A stretch of DNA of 64,000 nt, taken from positions 20,858 through 84,857 of the forward strand of contig SVGC01000017.1 of the NCBI GenBank assembly GCA_015056495.1, read 5' to 3'. A model generated the notes under the pieces. That model had not been told where the DNA came from, made no database searches, and saw only the letters and a list, made by a program, of their open reading frames with translations. Source of the DNA: Butyrivibrio sp. (GTDB lineage Bacteria > Bacillota > Clostridia > Lachnospirales > Lachnospiraceae). The position numbers were made by a program, and so were the translations under genes. Below, piece after piece: positions 8,265 to 17,936 of this stretch; the first letter of the stretch is position 1; every line of letters begins with the position of its first letter.

Positions 8265-9638
8265 ATGAGAAACGAAGAACTATTAGGAAAAAAAGTTTTG
8301 GTAATCGGATCTGGCCTTAGCGGAGTAGGCTCTGTAAGGCTCTTACATCAGGTTGGTGCTGTAACAGTACTACTAGATGAAAATAAGAAAATAACAATCG
8401 AAGATATCAGACAGAAGCTTCATGAAGAAGACAGAGCTGATACTGAGATTGTTCAGGAACTCACGGATGCAGTTGTTGATGGACTGTATGCGGTAGTTCC
8501 AAGCCCTGCAGTACCACTTGATTCTCCGACTATGGTCAGATTGCGTGATGCAGGCGTTAAGATCTGGAGCGAAATTGAATTTGCTTACAGATTTTCAGCA
8601 GGTAAGCTGATAGCTATAACAGGAACTAATGGAAAAACTACAACAACAACTCTTGTTGGAGATATCATGAAAGCATATTTCAAAGATACTTATGTTGTAG
8701 GAAATATTGGTTTTTCTTATGCTGAGAGAGCTTTGGATATGACAGAGGAATCAGTTACAACAGGTGAGATCAGCAGCTTCCAGCTTGAGGCTGTAGACCG
8801 TTTCCATGCTAATGTATCAGCTATATTGAACATTACACCGGATCATCTGAACAGACACCACACAATGGAGTGCTATGCTCAGATGAAATACAATGTAACC
8901 AATAATCAGACCAAGGATGACACCTGTGTCCTGAATTATGACAATGCCTATACAAGAGAGTTTGGTAAGAACTGTCCTGCCAAGGTTGTATTTTTCTCAT
9001 CTCATGAAAAACTGGATAACGGTTTCTATCTTGACGGTGAAGAGATATTTATGGCTGAAAACGGCAATGCCACAAGAGTTATGAATATCCATGATATGCG
9101 CCTTGTTGGATTGTGTAATGTAGAAAATGTTATGGCAGCAATAGCTATTTCACTTGCCATGGGCGTTCCTATGAACACTATTTTAACTGTGATCCATAGC
9201 TTTAAAGCAGTTGAGCACAGAATTGAATATGTGGCAACTAAAAAGGGTGTTGAATATTACAATGATTCCAAGGGTACCAATCCTGATGCTGCAATTCAGG
9301 GAATCAGAGCTATGAGCAGACCTACATTCCTTATTGGTGGAGGATATGATAAGGGAAGCGAATATGATGAATGGATCGAGAATTTTGACGGTAAAGTTAA
9401 AAAGCTTGTTCTCATAGGACAGACCAGAGATAAGATAGCAGAGTGCGCTAAAAAACATGGCTTTAATGATATTGAATTCAAAGATTCTTTTGAAGAAGCT
9501 ATGCAATACTGCAGCGACAATTCTGCACCTGGCGATGCAGTATTATTGTCACCTGCATGTGCAAGCTGGGATATGTTCCCTAATTATGAGACTCGTGGCA
9601 AGATATTCAAAGACTACGTAAACTCTCTGGCTGATTAA
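8265..9638 (+). CDS. murD: UDP-N-acetylmuramoyl-L-alanine--D-glutamate ligase
   Basis: Cytoplasmic Mur ligase adding D-Glu to UDP-MurNAc-L-Ala. 457 residues: N-terminal Rossmann-like UDP-binding domain (KVLVIGSGLSGVGS, about 9-20), ATP-binding GTNGKTTTT (starting G120), ITPDHLNRH motif, and C-terminal domain with YNDSKGTNPDAAIQGI and LLSPACASWDMF, characteristic of MurD. It sits where mraY normally intervenes between pbp and murD; the 95-bp gap upstream holds only a short CATGCC/GGCATG hairpin. Confidence 0.96.
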   Translation: MRNEELLGKKVLVIGSGLSGVGSVRLLHQVGAVTVLLDENKKITIEDIRQKLHEEDRADTEIVQELTDAVVDGLYAVVPSPAVPLDSPTMVRLRDAGVKIWSEIEFAYRFSAGKLIAITGTNGKTTTTTLVGDIMKAYFKDTYVVGNIGFSYAERALDMTEESVTTGEISSFQLEAVDRFHANVSAILNITPDHLNRHHTMECYAQMKYNVTNNQTKDDTCVLNYDNAYTREFGKNCPAKVVFFSSHEKLDNGFYLDGEEIFMAENGNATRVMNIHDMRLVGLCNVENVMAAIAISLAMGVPMNTILTVIHSFKAVEHRIEYVATKKGVEYYNDSKGTNPDAAIQGIRAMSRPTFLIGGGYDKGSEYDEWIENFDGKVKKLVLIGQTRDKIAECAKKHGFNDIEFKDSFEEAMQYCSDNSAPGDAVLLSPACASWDMFPNYETRGKIFKDYVNSLAD

Positions 9639-9666
9639 GAATTAGAATAGCATTGAAAGGATATGT

Positions 9667-10821
9667 ATGGTTTTGGTGAGGGGTAAAAATGTTAAAGAGA
9701 GGGAAGCATCATATATAGATTACAATCTTATATTCATTGTGCTGTTTTTGATAGCCTTTGGACTTGTAATGTTGTATTCTGTCAGCTCTTATGATGCCAA
9801 CCTGACTTTTGGAGATTCTGCATATTATTTTAAACATCAGCTATTGGTATCAGTTATTGGATTGGGCGTTATGCTTGTGGTAGCGCACATTCCATACAAG
9901 TTGTGGAATAAATTGAGCTTTATTGCTTATGGTGTTTCAGTATTCATGGTAGTACTGGTCAGTTTTATTGGTACAGAGGCCAATGGTGCTAAGAGGTGGA
10001 TCAGGATATTTGGTATCTCGATCCAGCCCTCTGAGATAGCTAAGGTCGGAATAATAATATTCCTGGCATCAATTATTTACAGGCTTGGACCATCACTGAA
10101 CAACACAAAGAGCTTTTGGATAGTGTTTTTGTCACCGGCGCCACTGAGCTTTTTGGTCTATACGATTACTGATAACCTTAGTTCTGCAATTATTCTTATG
10201 GCTATATCATATATCATGCTATTTGTAGCAACACCGGGCTATGCGAGGTTTCTCTTTATAGCACTGGCCATCATTGCTGCAGGTGTGTTGATAGTCATGA
10301 TAGCTGTTAATTCTGATAGTCTGGGTGTCAACGGAGGTTTCCGTTTCCTTAGAATTCAGGCTTGGCTTGATCCTGAGGCATATATCAACAGTAAAGGATA
10401 TCAGACACTGCAGGCACTGTATGCTATTGGCTCCGGCGGTATTTTTGGCAAAGGACTGGGCCAGAGTATGCAGAAGATGGGCTTTGTTCCTGAAGCTCAG
10501 AACGATATGATATTTTCCATTATTTGCGAAGAACTGGGACTTTTTGGTGCTATGGCGGTTATTCTGTTATTTGTCCTTCTAGTCTGGAGGATGATGATAA
10601 TAGCCAATAATGCTCCTGATCTGTTTGGAGCACTTCTTGTTGTTGGTGTTATGGCACATATTTCAGTTCAGGTGATACTTAATATATGCGTTGTGACTAA
10701 TACTATGCCAAATACAGGTATCACACTGCCATTTATCAGTTATGGTGGTTCTGCGGTACTGTTTTTGCTTATTGAGATAGGCATTGTTCTTAGTGTTGGG
10801 CGCAGTATAGGAAAGCAGTAA
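9667..10821 (+). CDS. ftsW: SEDS peptidoglycan glycosyltransferase FtsW
   Basis: Polytopic SEDS polymerase (about 10 TM segments, 384 residues) that polymerises lipid II at the septum with the PBP encoded upstream. Motifs seen: ANGAKRWIRIFGISIQPSEIAK, GYQTLQALYAIGSGGIFGKG, FVPEAQNDMIFSIICEELG and the C-terminal PFISYGGSAVLF. FtsW rather than RodA is inferred from its position between murD and ftsQ. Only 6 bp separate it from the next gene. Confidence 0.93.
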   Translation: MVLVRGKNVKEREASYIDYNLIFIVLFLIAFGLVMLYSVSSYDANLTFGDSAYYFKHQLLVSVIGLGVMLVVAHIPYKLWNKLSFIAYGVSVFMVVLVSFIGTEANGAKRWIRIFGISIQPSEIAKVGIIIFLASIIYRLGPSLNNTKSFWIVFLSPAPLSFLVYTITDNLSSAIILMAISYIMLFVATPGYARFLFIALAIIAAGVLIVMIAVNSDSLGVNGGFRFLRIQAWLDPEAYINSKGYQTLQALYAIGSGGIFGKGLGQSMQKMGFVPEAQNDMIFSIICEELGLFGAMAVILLFVLLVWRMMIIANNAPDLFGALLVVGVMAHISVQVILNICVVTNTMPNTGITLPFISYGGSAVLFLLIEIGIVLSVGRSIGKQ

Positions 10822-10827
10822 GCAGAT

Positions 10828-11718
10828 ATGGAAAAAAGAAAGAGAAAGAAAGTCAGGAAAAAGAAAAAACAGGCTCAAAAGCCTTTAACAGATCTTTTTC
10901 TGGTTGATAATAAATACAAGAAAACCCGGAAAGTTAAGAAAAAAAGGCCAAGAAGGCAACTGGATGTTGGAGCTTTTATCAGAGAATCCTGGAGACTTCA
11001 TAAGAGCATATATATAATAACGGGGATAATCATAGCAATAATCATATTTATAGCTATTGCGGCGGATTATGTATTAAAAAATTATACCATCACTAATATC
11101 TACGTGGATGGTAACACTCATTACACCGACGAAGAGATAGTGAATATGGTCATGGTAGATAAACTGGATCATAACTCCCTTTATCTATCTCTGAAATATC
11201 AGGATAAGAGCATTACAGATATTCCATTTATTGAAAAAATGGATGTAAATATCGTTTCTCCGGATACAATTCGTATAAATGTATATGAAAAGGCAATTGC
11301 AGGATATATTTCATATCTTGGAAGGTACATGTATTTTGACAGGGACGGTATCATTGTAGAGAGCTCACTTGAAACAACTGACGGAGTTTCGGAGGTTATG
11401 GGACTTGATTTTAATAGCGTTGTGCTATATCAGAGACTCCCAATCGATAATGCAGATGTTTTCGAGGAAATCCTTGATATTACACAGCTTTTGTCTAAAT
11501 ATAACCTGAATGCGGATAAGATCTTTTTTGATAAGGATTACAATGTATATCTGTATTTTGATGATGTTGAGGTTACTATTGGTACCAACAGCCATATAGA
11601 TGAGAAGATCATTCAGCTTCAATATATTTTACCAAAGCTGGAAGGCAAAAGTGGAATACTTGACATGGAAGACTATGACGGAACTTCGAAAAATATAATA
11701 TTCCAAGAAAAAAACTAA
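10828..11718 (+). CDS. ftsQ: FtsQ/DivIB-type cell division protein
   Basis: 296-residue bitopic division protein: very Lys/Arg-rich cytoplasmic N-terminus (about 1-53), TM helix (IYIITGIIIAIIIFIAIAA), then a POTRA domain beginning YTITNIYVDGNTHYTDEEI, and a beta domain. The POTRA/FtsQ fold recruits FtsL/FtsB and FtsWI. It follows ftsW with 6 bp and precedes ftsZ, the usual FtsQ/DivIB place; ftsA is absent, as commonly seen in this family of clostridia (from general knowledge). Confidence 0.88.
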   Translation: MEKRKRKKVRKKKKQAQKPLTDLFLVDNKYKKTRKVKKKRPRRQLDVGAFIRESWRLHKSIYIITGIIIAIIIFIAIAADYVLKNYTITNIYVDGNTHYTDEEIVNMVMVDKLDHNSLYLSLKYQDKSITDIPFIEKMDVNIVSPDTIRINVYEKAIAGYISYLGRYMYFDRDGIIVESSLETTDGVSEVMGLDFNSVVLYQRLPIDNADVFEEILDITQLLSKYNLNADKIFFDKDYNVYLYFDDVEVTIGTNSHIDEKIIQLQYILPKLEGKSGILDMEDYDGTSKNIIFQEKN

Positions 11719-11750
11719 AAAAATTTGATGTACTTATTATAAAAAAACAA

Positions 11751-11779
11751 TTGATAAATTACCCAAAAAATTATAAGAT
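11751..11779 (+). promoter_or_regulatory. Candidate ftsZ promoter
   Basis: TTGATA (11751-11756), 17-bp spacer, TAAGAT (11774-11779), 37 bp before the TTG start of ftsZ. It would give ftsZ its own transcription in addition to read-through from the mraZ promoter 7.8 kb upstream. Confidence 0.6.
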
Positions 11780-11816
11780 AATTTATAGTAGTTTCGTATG
11801 AAGGAGGAGAGTTGTC

Positions 11817-13103
11817 TTGCTGGAGATAAAGTCTAATGATGCTGAATCTGCTTGCAAAATCATCGTTGTCGGGGTTGGTGGAGCAGGTAATAATGCTGTT
11901 AATAGAATGGTTGAAGAAAATATAACTGGTGTTGAGTTTATTGGTATCAATACTGATAAACAGGCATTGCAGTTGTGCAAGGCTCCTAAGCTTTTACAGA
12001 TTGGAGAGAAACTTACGAAGGGACTCGGCGCTGGTGCCAAGCCTGAAGTTGGAGAAAAGGCTGCCGAAGAGAGTGCAGAAGAGATCACATCAGCACTTAA
12101 GGGCGCAGATATGGTATTCGTTACCTGTGGTATGGGTGGCGGTACTGGTACAGGAGCAGCTCCTGTAGTTGCTAAGCTTGCTAAAGAAATGGGTATTCTG
12201 ACAGTCGGAGTTGTTACAAAGCCTTTCAGCTTTGAAGCAAAGGTTCGTATGCAGAATGCGCTTTCAGGTATAAATAATATTAAGCAAAATGTTGATACAC
12301 TGATCGTTATTCCTAATGATAAACTGCTTCAGATCGTTGACAGACGTACTACAATGCCTGACGCACTTAAAAAGGCTGATGAGGTATTGCAGCAGGCAGT
12401 ACAGGGTATTACAGATTTGATCAATATTCCTGCAGTTATCAACCTGGATTTTGCTGATGTACAGACAGTCATGAAGGATAAGGGCGTTGCTCATATTGGT
12501 ATTGGTACTGGTAAGGGTGATGATAAAGCTGCTGATGCTGTTAGAATGGCAGTTGAAAGCCCACTTCTTGAGACTAAGATCAATGGTGCTACAGACGTCA
12601 TCATCAACATTACTGGTGATGTAACTCTTGCAGATGCTTCCGATGCTGCAGGCTATGTACAGCAGCTGGCTGGAGATGATGTAAACGTTATCTTTGGTGC
12701 TCGTTATGATGAGTCCAGAAGCGATACATGTGATATTACAATTATTGCAACAGGTATTGGTGAGAAAGCAGTAGGTGTTGGTACAAGACCTGCTGAAGCT
12801 GGTGCACAGCAGACAGTTGCTGGAGCAGCTTCACAGCTTGGACAGAATCCTAGACCTGTAGCTACACCTTATCAGAGTGCTGTTGCAGGTATGAGCAGTC
12901 TCAATACTATTGGCTCAAGACCTATGAATGAGCAGCCTGCATCTATGCCTTCTTCTATGGCAGTTGGTGGAATGGATCCACAGGTTACAGCTAATAAGGT
13001 TAGCAATCTTAAGCCAATCACAGGTATTAACAGACCTGCTGAGGTTAAGAGTACAATAGAGCCAAAGCCTCTTAAGATACCTGATTTTCTCCAGAGAAAG
13101 TAA
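11817..13103 (+). CDS. ftsZ: Cell division GTPase FtsZ
   Basis: Tubulin homologue that builds the Z ring. 428 residues with GTP-binding [11 protein letters not shown], the tubulin signature [13 protein letters not shown] (about residue 106-118), the T7 loop ([11 protein letters not shown]), a Gln/Met/Pro-rich disordered linker (about 325-415) and the conserved C-terminal peptide IPDFLQRK used to bind FtsA/SepF-type partners. It starts with TTG, 7 nt after AAGGAGGAG; no ATG lies at this position. Confidence 0.98.
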   Translation: MLEIKSNDAESACKIIVVGVGGAGNNAVNRMVEENITGVEFIGINTDKQALQLCKAPKLLQIGEKLTKGLGAGAKPEVGEKAAEESAEEITSALKGADMVFVTCGMGGGTGTGAAPVVAKLAKEMGILTVGVVTKPFSFEAKVRMQNALSGINNIKQNVDTLIVIPNDKLLQIVDRRTTMPDALKKADEVLQQAVQGITDLINIPAVINLDFADVQTVMKDKGVAHIGIGTGKGDDKAADAVRMAVESPLLETKINGATDVIINITGDVTLADASDAAGYVQQLAGDDVNVIFGARYDESRSDTCDITIIATGIGEKAVGVGTRPAEAGAQQTVAGAASQLGQNPRPVATPYQSAVAGMSSLNTIGSRPMNEQPASMPSSMAVGGMDPQVTANKVSNLKPITGINRPAEVKSTIEPKPLKIPDFLQRK

Positions 13104-13115
13104 TAAAGAGTTTTT

Positions 13116-13149
13116 AGAGCACTTGCAGGTAATGTGAGTGCTCTTTTTT
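13116..13149 (+). terminator. Terminator after ftsZ
   Basis: Stem AGAGCACT (13116-13123) with AGTGCTCT (13137-13144), followed by TTTTTT. It closes the division cluster ahead of the hypB pair. Confidence 0.85.
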
Positions 13150-13174
13150 ATATCATAGGATTAAGGAGTAGGAT

Positions 13175-13849
13175 ATGGATAAGATTGAGATTTTAGATGT
13201 TAAGAGCCAGATCATTGAAGATAATGACGCTGCTGCTGCAGAAGTCAGAGACAAGCTTAAAAAGAGCAATGTTTTTCTGGTAAACCTCATGGCTTCACCG
13301 GGAGCCGGAAAGACCACTTTTCTTAAGAGAACTATTGAAGCTATCAGAGATGAATACCGTGTTGGCGTAATGGAAGCAGATGTGGACTGTGATGTAGATG
13401 CCAGAACTATCAGCGAGACAGGTGCCAAGGTTATTCAGCTCCATACAGGTGGTTCATGCCACATGGATGCCTATATGACTGAGCAGGGAATCGATAAGCT
13501 GGGAATGGAAGATGTAGATGTTGTTTTCCTTGAGAACGTTGGTAATCTTGTATGCCCTGCAGAGTTCGATGTAGGTGCTGCCAAAAAGGTCATGATACTC
13601 TCAGTTCCAGAAGGAGATGACAAGCCACTTAAGTATCCTCTTATGTTCAGCGTAAGCGATCTGCTTCTTATTAACAAGATCGATACTATGCCTGTATTTG
13701 ATTTTAACATGGATGCATTGAGAGAGCATGTCAAGGAACTGAATCCTGATATGCAGATCATGCCGGTATCTGCCCTTAACGGTGACGGTTTTGATGCATG
13801 GATCAGTTGGTTAAAAGAAGAAATCAAGAATTGGAGAGAGAATAGATGA
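13175..13849 (+). CDS. hypB: HypB-type nickel metallochaperone GTPase, copy 1
   Basis: SIMIBI-class GTPase that inserts nickel during [NiFe]-hydrogenase (or other nickel-enzyme) maturation. 224 residues: P-loop SPGAGKTT (41-48), EADVDCDVDA switch, metal-site residues C95-H96 (SCHMD) and C127 (NLVCPAE), G3-like PEGDDKPLKYPLMF, G4 NKID. It lacks the extra N-terminal CXXCGC and His-rich tails found in some HypB. It overlaps the following hypB by 4 bp (ATGA), so both are translated from one mRNA. No hypA or other hyp genes are here. Confidence 0.9.
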   Translation: MDKIEILDVKSQIIEDNDAAAAEVRDKLKKSNVFLVNLMASPGAGKTTFLKRTIEAIRDEYRVGVMEADVDCDVDARTISETGAKVIQLHTGGSCHMDAYMTEQGIDKLGMEDVDVVFLENVGNLVCPAEFDVGAAKKVMILSVPEGDDKPLKYPLMFSVSDLLLINKIDTMPVFDFNMDALREHVKELNPDMQIMPVSALNGDGFDAWISWLKEEIKNWRENR

Positions 13850-14511
13850 AAGTAATAGAGCTTAATAAAAGTGTCACAGAGTCAAATGACAGAGATGCAG
13901 AAAATCTCCGAGCTGAATTAAAGGGCAAGAAGATATTTCTTTTTAATCTTATGAGTTCTCCGGGATCGGGCAAGACAACTCTTTTATCAAGAGTGATCAC
14001 AGATCTTAAGGATAAGGTCAATATAGCTGTTCTTGAAGCTGATATTGCTTCAGCAGTTGACGCTGAGAGAATTGAAGCTCTTGGAGCCCAGAGCATTCAG
14101 GTTCATACAGATGGCATGTGCCATATGGATGCCGGCATGACCAGACGTGGCATGGAAGAGATGGAAGTTAAGGAGAACAGTATTGCTTTCCTTGAGAACG
14201 TTGGAAACCTTATCTGCCCTGCAGAATACGATACCGGTGCAGCTAAAAACATCATGATCTTATCTGTTCCTGAGGGAGATGATAAGCCTTTGAAGTATCC
14301 GCTCATGTTTTCCAAGGTTGATGCTCTTATCATCACTAAATATGATACTTTGCCATATTTTACATTTGATATTTCTAAATGTAATGAGGCTGTAGAGCGC
14401 CTTAACCCGGGAGTAAAGATATTCCCTGTATCTGCCAAGACTGGAGAGGGTATGGATGCATTTGAAAACTGGATCCTTGATGAGGCAAGTAGCTTTGGCT
14501 TAGATCTGTAA
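13846..14511 (+). CDS. hypB: HypB-type nickel metallochaperone GTPase, copy 2
   Basis: Second, diverged HypB (221 residues) directly coupled to the first. P-loop SPGSGKTT (K43), metal ligands C92-H93 (MCHMD) and C124 (NLICPAE), and PEGDDKPLKYPLMF are kept, but G4 reads TKYD instead of NKID and the switch region is EADIASAVDA rather than EADVDCDVDA. All three metal ligands are intact, so it should still bind Ni/Zn; guanine affinity or cycling may differ. Probably arose by tandem duplication followed by specialisation. Confidence 0.88.
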   Translation: MKVIELNKSVTESNDRDAENLRAELKGKKIFLFNLMSSPGSGKTTLLSRVITDLKDKVNIAVLEADIASAVDAERIEALGAQSIQVHTDGMCHMDAGMTRRGMEEMEVKENSIAFLENVGNLICPAEYDTGAAKNIMILSVPEGDDKPLKYPLMFSKVDALIITKYDTLPYFTFDISKCNEAVERLNPGVKIFPVSAKTGEGMDAFENWILDEASSFGLDL

Positions 14512-14520
14512 ATACTTAAG

Positions 14521-14601
14521 ATCCCACATGGGGTTATAGCATATAGGGTAATGAATAACAAAATTCATGATCCAAATGCCATGACCTTGTGTGGGATTTT
14601 T
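14521..14601 (+). terminator. Long-loop terminator-like inverted repeat after hypB pair
   Basis: ATCCCACA (14521-14528) pairs with TGTGGGAT (14590-14597), followed by TTTTTC. The roughly 60-nt interval contains further partial pairing (CATGG/CCATG). It fits a terminator with an extended hairpin. The remainder of 14602-14790 shows no gene and is AT-rich; it should hold the nrdR promoter, which I cannot fix. Confidence 0.5.
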
Positions 14602-14790
14602 CTGAATTAGCAGAAAATTCATTGATTTAGAAGGAATTTTTTGTAATATTAACGAAAAATAGTAGAAATTTACTGAAGGTAATGCTACAATAGGTTGTAG
14701 AGGTTTATAAATCAAGTACTAAATAATGTGTCTGTGAATTGTGTTAAATTATTAGATAATTGACGAAATCGCGACAGAAAAGGAGTTAAA

Positions 14791-15246
14791 ATGAAGTGTC
14801 CTTTTTGCAACAGGGATGATACAAGAGTAATAGATTCAAGACCTGCAGATGATAATACATCTATCAGACGCAGACGTGTGTGTGATGCCTGTGGTAAGCG
14901 TTTTACTACGTATGAAAAGGTTGAGACCATACCGCTTATCGTAATTAAAAAGGATAATGTAAGGGAACCTTATGATAGATCCAAGATTGAAGCCGGTGTC
15001 CTTAGGGCGTGCCATAAGAGACCTGTAAGTGCTTCTCAGATATCTGCGATGGTTGATTCGGTGGAAGTGGAGATATTTAATCTTGAACAGAAGGAAATAC
15101 CAAGCAGGATCATTGGCGAATTAGTAATGGATAAGATAAAAAATCTGGATCCTGTGGCGTACGTAAGATTTGCATCAGTATACAGAGAGTTCAAAGATGT
15201 GAGCACATTTATGGATGAACTTAAGGATGTTTTAGAAAAAGAATAG
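14791..15246 (+). CDS. nrdR: Transcriptional repressor NrdR
   Basis: Nucleotide-responsive repressor of ribonucleotide reductase genes. 151 residues, standard size. Zinc ribbon C3-x2-C6 and C31-x2-C34, followed by an ATP-cone starting at IPLIVIKKDNVREPYDRSKI. RBS AAAAGGAG 7 nt before ATG. It stands alone here; no nrd gene or obvious NrdR box pair is visible in the window. Confidence 0.96.
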   Translation: MKCPFCNRDDTRVIDSRPADDNTSIRRRRVCDACGKRFTTYEKVETIPLIVIKKDNVREPYDRSKIEAGVLRACHKRPVSASQISAMVDSVEVEIFNLEQKEIPSRIIGELVMDKIKNLDPVAYVRFASVYREFKDVSTFMDELKDVLEKE

Positions 15247-15258
15247 TGTTTTTTGCAG

Positions 15259-15292
15259 TGGCAGATTGACTTTTGGTTAATCTGCCATTATA
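15259..15292 (+). terminator. Terminator after nrdR
   Basis: Twelve-bp stem TGGCAGATTGAC (15259-15270) with GTTAATCTGCCA (15276-15287), one G-U pair, pentaloop, followed by a weak T-rich tail (TTATATTT). Confidence 0.7.
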
Positions 15293-15331
15293 TTTATATG
15301 GGTAAAAATTAAATAAAGGAAGGATTGTAAC

Positions 15332-16939
15332 ATGATGAAAAAGAGTTTTGGTAAAAAGAACCTTGCTCTGATGATTGTGTTATCAACACTGACTGTTGCA
15401 CTGGCAGGATGCTCAGGCAACAAGGCAGAGGAATCCGCACAGAGTACGGATGCAGCATTGAACGTTAGTGCACAGGATAGCACAGATGTATCAGATGCAG
15501 GGCAGGAAGTAACAGGCGAGGCGGATGATTCTTCAATTACTATTGGAATTCCTCAGGATTTAGACAGTCTTGACCCACACCTTGCAACGGGGGCAGGAAC
15601 TAGTGAGGTATTGTTTAACTTGTTCGAAGGACTTGTTAAGCCAGATGAAAATGGTAATTTAAACCCTGCTGTAGCCAGTGAGTACACAATCTCAGACGAC
15701 GGATCAGTTTACACATTCACACTTAGGGACGGAATCACATTCCACGACGGCTCATTAGTAACAGTAGAGGATATCAAATATTCTATTGACAGATGCGCCG
15801 GAACAGATGGAAGTGAACCTCTGATTTCGGCTTTTTCTAATATTGACAGTGTCAATATCGTAGATGATAGCCATGTTGAAATAGTATTAAAGGAGCCAAA
15901 CACTGAGTTCCTTGCTTACCTTACAGTAGCTATTATTCCAGCATCTAACACAGATTCAGAGACTAACCCTATCGGAACAGGTCCTTACATGTATGTATCA
16001 CGTTCTCCACAGGAGAATTTCGTTGTAACAAGATACGACGGATACTGGGGTGATGCAGCATACATCAAGGATGTAACATTCAAAGTTGAGGCCAATGCAG
16101 ATACTATCGTTATGGACCTTGAATCAGGTTCAATTGATATGTTTGCAAGAGCTACAACAACACAGGTAGCTAACCTTTCAGACAACTTTGAAGTATATGA
16201 AGGTACAATGAACCTTGTACAGGCTCTTTACCTCAACAATGCTGTAGAACCATTTGACAATGAACTTGTACGTCAGGCACTGTGCTATGCACTTGATCCT
16301 CAGAACGTAATGGATTTTGTTTCAGATGGTAAGGGTACAGAAATCGGTAGTGCAATGTTCCCATCATTTGGTAAGTATTTTGATGAGAGTCTTAACGACA
16401 CTTACAACACAGATACAGAAAAGGCCAAGGAACTTCTTGCAGAAGCAGGATATTCTGATGGATTTACATTTACTATCACAGTACCATCTAACTACACACA
16501 GCATGTTGATACAGCACAGGTTCTTGTAGAGCAGTTTAAGGCAATCGGCGTTACAGCTGAGATCCAGCAGGTTGAGTGGAATACATGGCTTAGCGATGTA
16601 TATCAGGCTAGAAACTATCAGGCAACTGTAGTTGGTGTTGATGCATCTACTCTTACAGGCTATTCACTGCTTTCAAGATATCAGTCAACAGCTAAAAACA
16701 ATTTTGTAAACTTCAGCAGCGAAGCTTATGATGAGACTTTTGCCAAGGCAATTGCAGCTACTGATGATGCAGAAAAGACAACATATTACAAAGAATGCTT
16801 AAAGATTCTCTCTGAAGAAGCTGCAAGCGTATATATTCAGGATCTTCCTGAGTTTGTTGTTCTGAATAAGAAATATACAGGATATACATTCTACCCACTG
16901 TATGTTCAGGATATTTCCAAGATCAGATTAGCAGAATAA
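15332..16939 (+). CDS. ABC transporter substrate-binding lipoprotein, SBP family 5 (peptide/nickel)
   Basis: Extracellular lipoprotein of the DppA/OppA/NikA family. 535 residues; signal peptide with lipobox LAGC (C27), a Ser/Asp-rich linker, then the SBP_bac_5 fold (DLDSLDPHLATG, PNTEFLAYL, NPIGTGPYMY, YDGYWG, VRQALCYALD). The substrate could be di-/oligopeptides or nickel; sequence alone does not settle it. First gene of a five-gene transporter operon. AAGGAAGG lies upstream; ATG 15332 or 15335 are both possible starts. Confidence 0.92.
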   Translation: MMKKSFGKKNLALMIVLSTLTVALAGCSGNKAEESAQSTDAALNVSAQDSTDVSDAGQEVTGEADDSSITIGIPQDLDSLDPHLATGAGTSEVLFNLFEGLVKPDENGNLNPAVASEYTISDDGSVYTFTLRDGITFHDGSLVTVEDIKYSIDRCAGTDGSEPLISAFSNIDSVNIVDDSHVEIVLKEPNTEFLAYLTVAIIPASNTDSETNPIGTGPYMYVSRSPQENFVVTRYDGYWGDAAYIKDVTFKVEANADTIVMDLESGSIDMFARATTTQVANLSDNFEVYEGTMNLVQALYLNNAVEPFDNELVRQALCYALDPQNVMDFVSDGKGTEIGSAMFPSFGKYFDESLNDTYNTDTEKAKELLAEAGYSDGFTFTITVPSNYTQHVDTAQVLVEQFKAIGVTAEIQQVEWNTWLSDVYQARNYQATVVGVDASTLTGYSLLSRYQSTAKNNFVNFSSEAYDETFAKAIAATDDAEKTTYYKECLKILSEEAASVYIQDLPEFVVLNKKYTGYTFYPLYVQDISKIRLAE

Positions 16940-16992
16940 ATTATAGAAATAAGGGCTTGATAAAAGCCTGTTAAATAGCGAGGAATACACAT

Positions 16993-17931
16993 ATGAGATA
17001 TATAATCAAAAAAGTCCTGATGATGGCACTTACCCTGATGGTTGTATCTCTATGCGTATTCCTTTCTTTTAACATTATTCCAGGCGATCCCGCCACAAGG
17101 CGCCTTGGAACTGAGGCCACTCCCGAGCTTATCCAGCAGGTAAGAGAAGAAATGGGACTTAATGAGCCTTTACTTGTCAGATATAAAGACTGGGTCGTAT
17201 CAATGGTCAAAGGTGACATGGGAACATCTTATTCCTACGCACTGCCAGTATCCAGTATGATCGCTGACAAAATACCTATCACTGTGACCATGGCCCTTAT
17301 GGCCTTTGCCCTCATGGTGATCATATCTATTCCTCTTGGACTGTATACTGCAAAACATGCGGGAGGAGTAATTGACCGCGTTATTGTAGTTTTGAACCAG
17401 ATCGTTATGGCTATTCCGCCATTTTTCTCCGGAATATTGCTGAGTCTTGTATTTGGAATGATATTAAAGTTGTTTACTCCGGGAGCTTTTGTGTCATATA
17501 AGACTGATATGAAGGGCTTTATTCATTACCTCATATTCCCGGCTATTGCAATAGCCCTTCCAAAAGCCAGCATGTGTATTAAACTCCTTAGAAGCTCTGT
17601 GATTGAGGAGGCTTCCAAGGACTATACAAGAACAGCTTATAGCAGAGGCAATTCTACCAATGGAGTTCTGTACAAGCATGTACTCAAAAATGCTATGATC
17701 CCTGTGATCACCTTTATGGGAATGGCTCTGGCAGATATGATCGCAGGTTCTATTGTTATTGAGCAGGTATTTGGTATTCCGGGACTGAGCAGGATACTTA
17801 TGACTTCCATCAGTAACAGAGATTATCCGGTTGTAGAAGCTATCATTATGATGATCGCGGCAATTGTAATTGTGACCAATCTCCTTGTTGATATCATTTA
17901 TAGAATTGTAGATCCAAGAATAGAAGAGTAA
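16993..17931 (+). CDS. ABC transporter permease, DppB/NikB type
   Basis: Inner-membrane permease (312 residues, about 6 TM). N-terminal TM followed by the conserved FNIIPGDPATRRLG segment of DppB/OppB/NikB permeases, then the BPD_transp_1 domain with EAA-loop region (LPKASMCIKLLRSSVIEEASKDYTRTA). The last residues (VDPRIEE) match the 'D-PRI' ending of this family. It pairs with the next permease, 5 bp downstream. Confidence 0.93.
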   Translation: MRYIIKKVLMMALTLMVVSLCVFLSFNIIPGDPATRRLGTEATPELIQQVREEMGLNEPLLVRYKDWVVSMVKGDMGTSYSYALPVSSMIADKIPITVTMALMAFALMVIISIPLGLYTAKHAGGVIDRVIVVLNQIVMAIPPFFSGILLSLVFGMILKLFTPGAFVSYKTDMKGFIHYLIFPAIAIALPKASMCIKLLRSSVIEEASKDYTRTAYSRGNSTNGVLYKHVLKNAMIPVITFMGMALADMIAGSIVIEQVFGIPGLSRILMTSISNRDYPVVEAIIMMIAAIVIVTNLLVDIIYRIVDPRIEE

Positions 17932-17936
17932 TTTAC

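Noticed and set aside
13175..14511. hypB pair as one frameshifted gene
   Set aside because: Each copy is a full-length HypB with its own P-loop, metal site and start; the 4-bp overlap is coupling, not frameshift.
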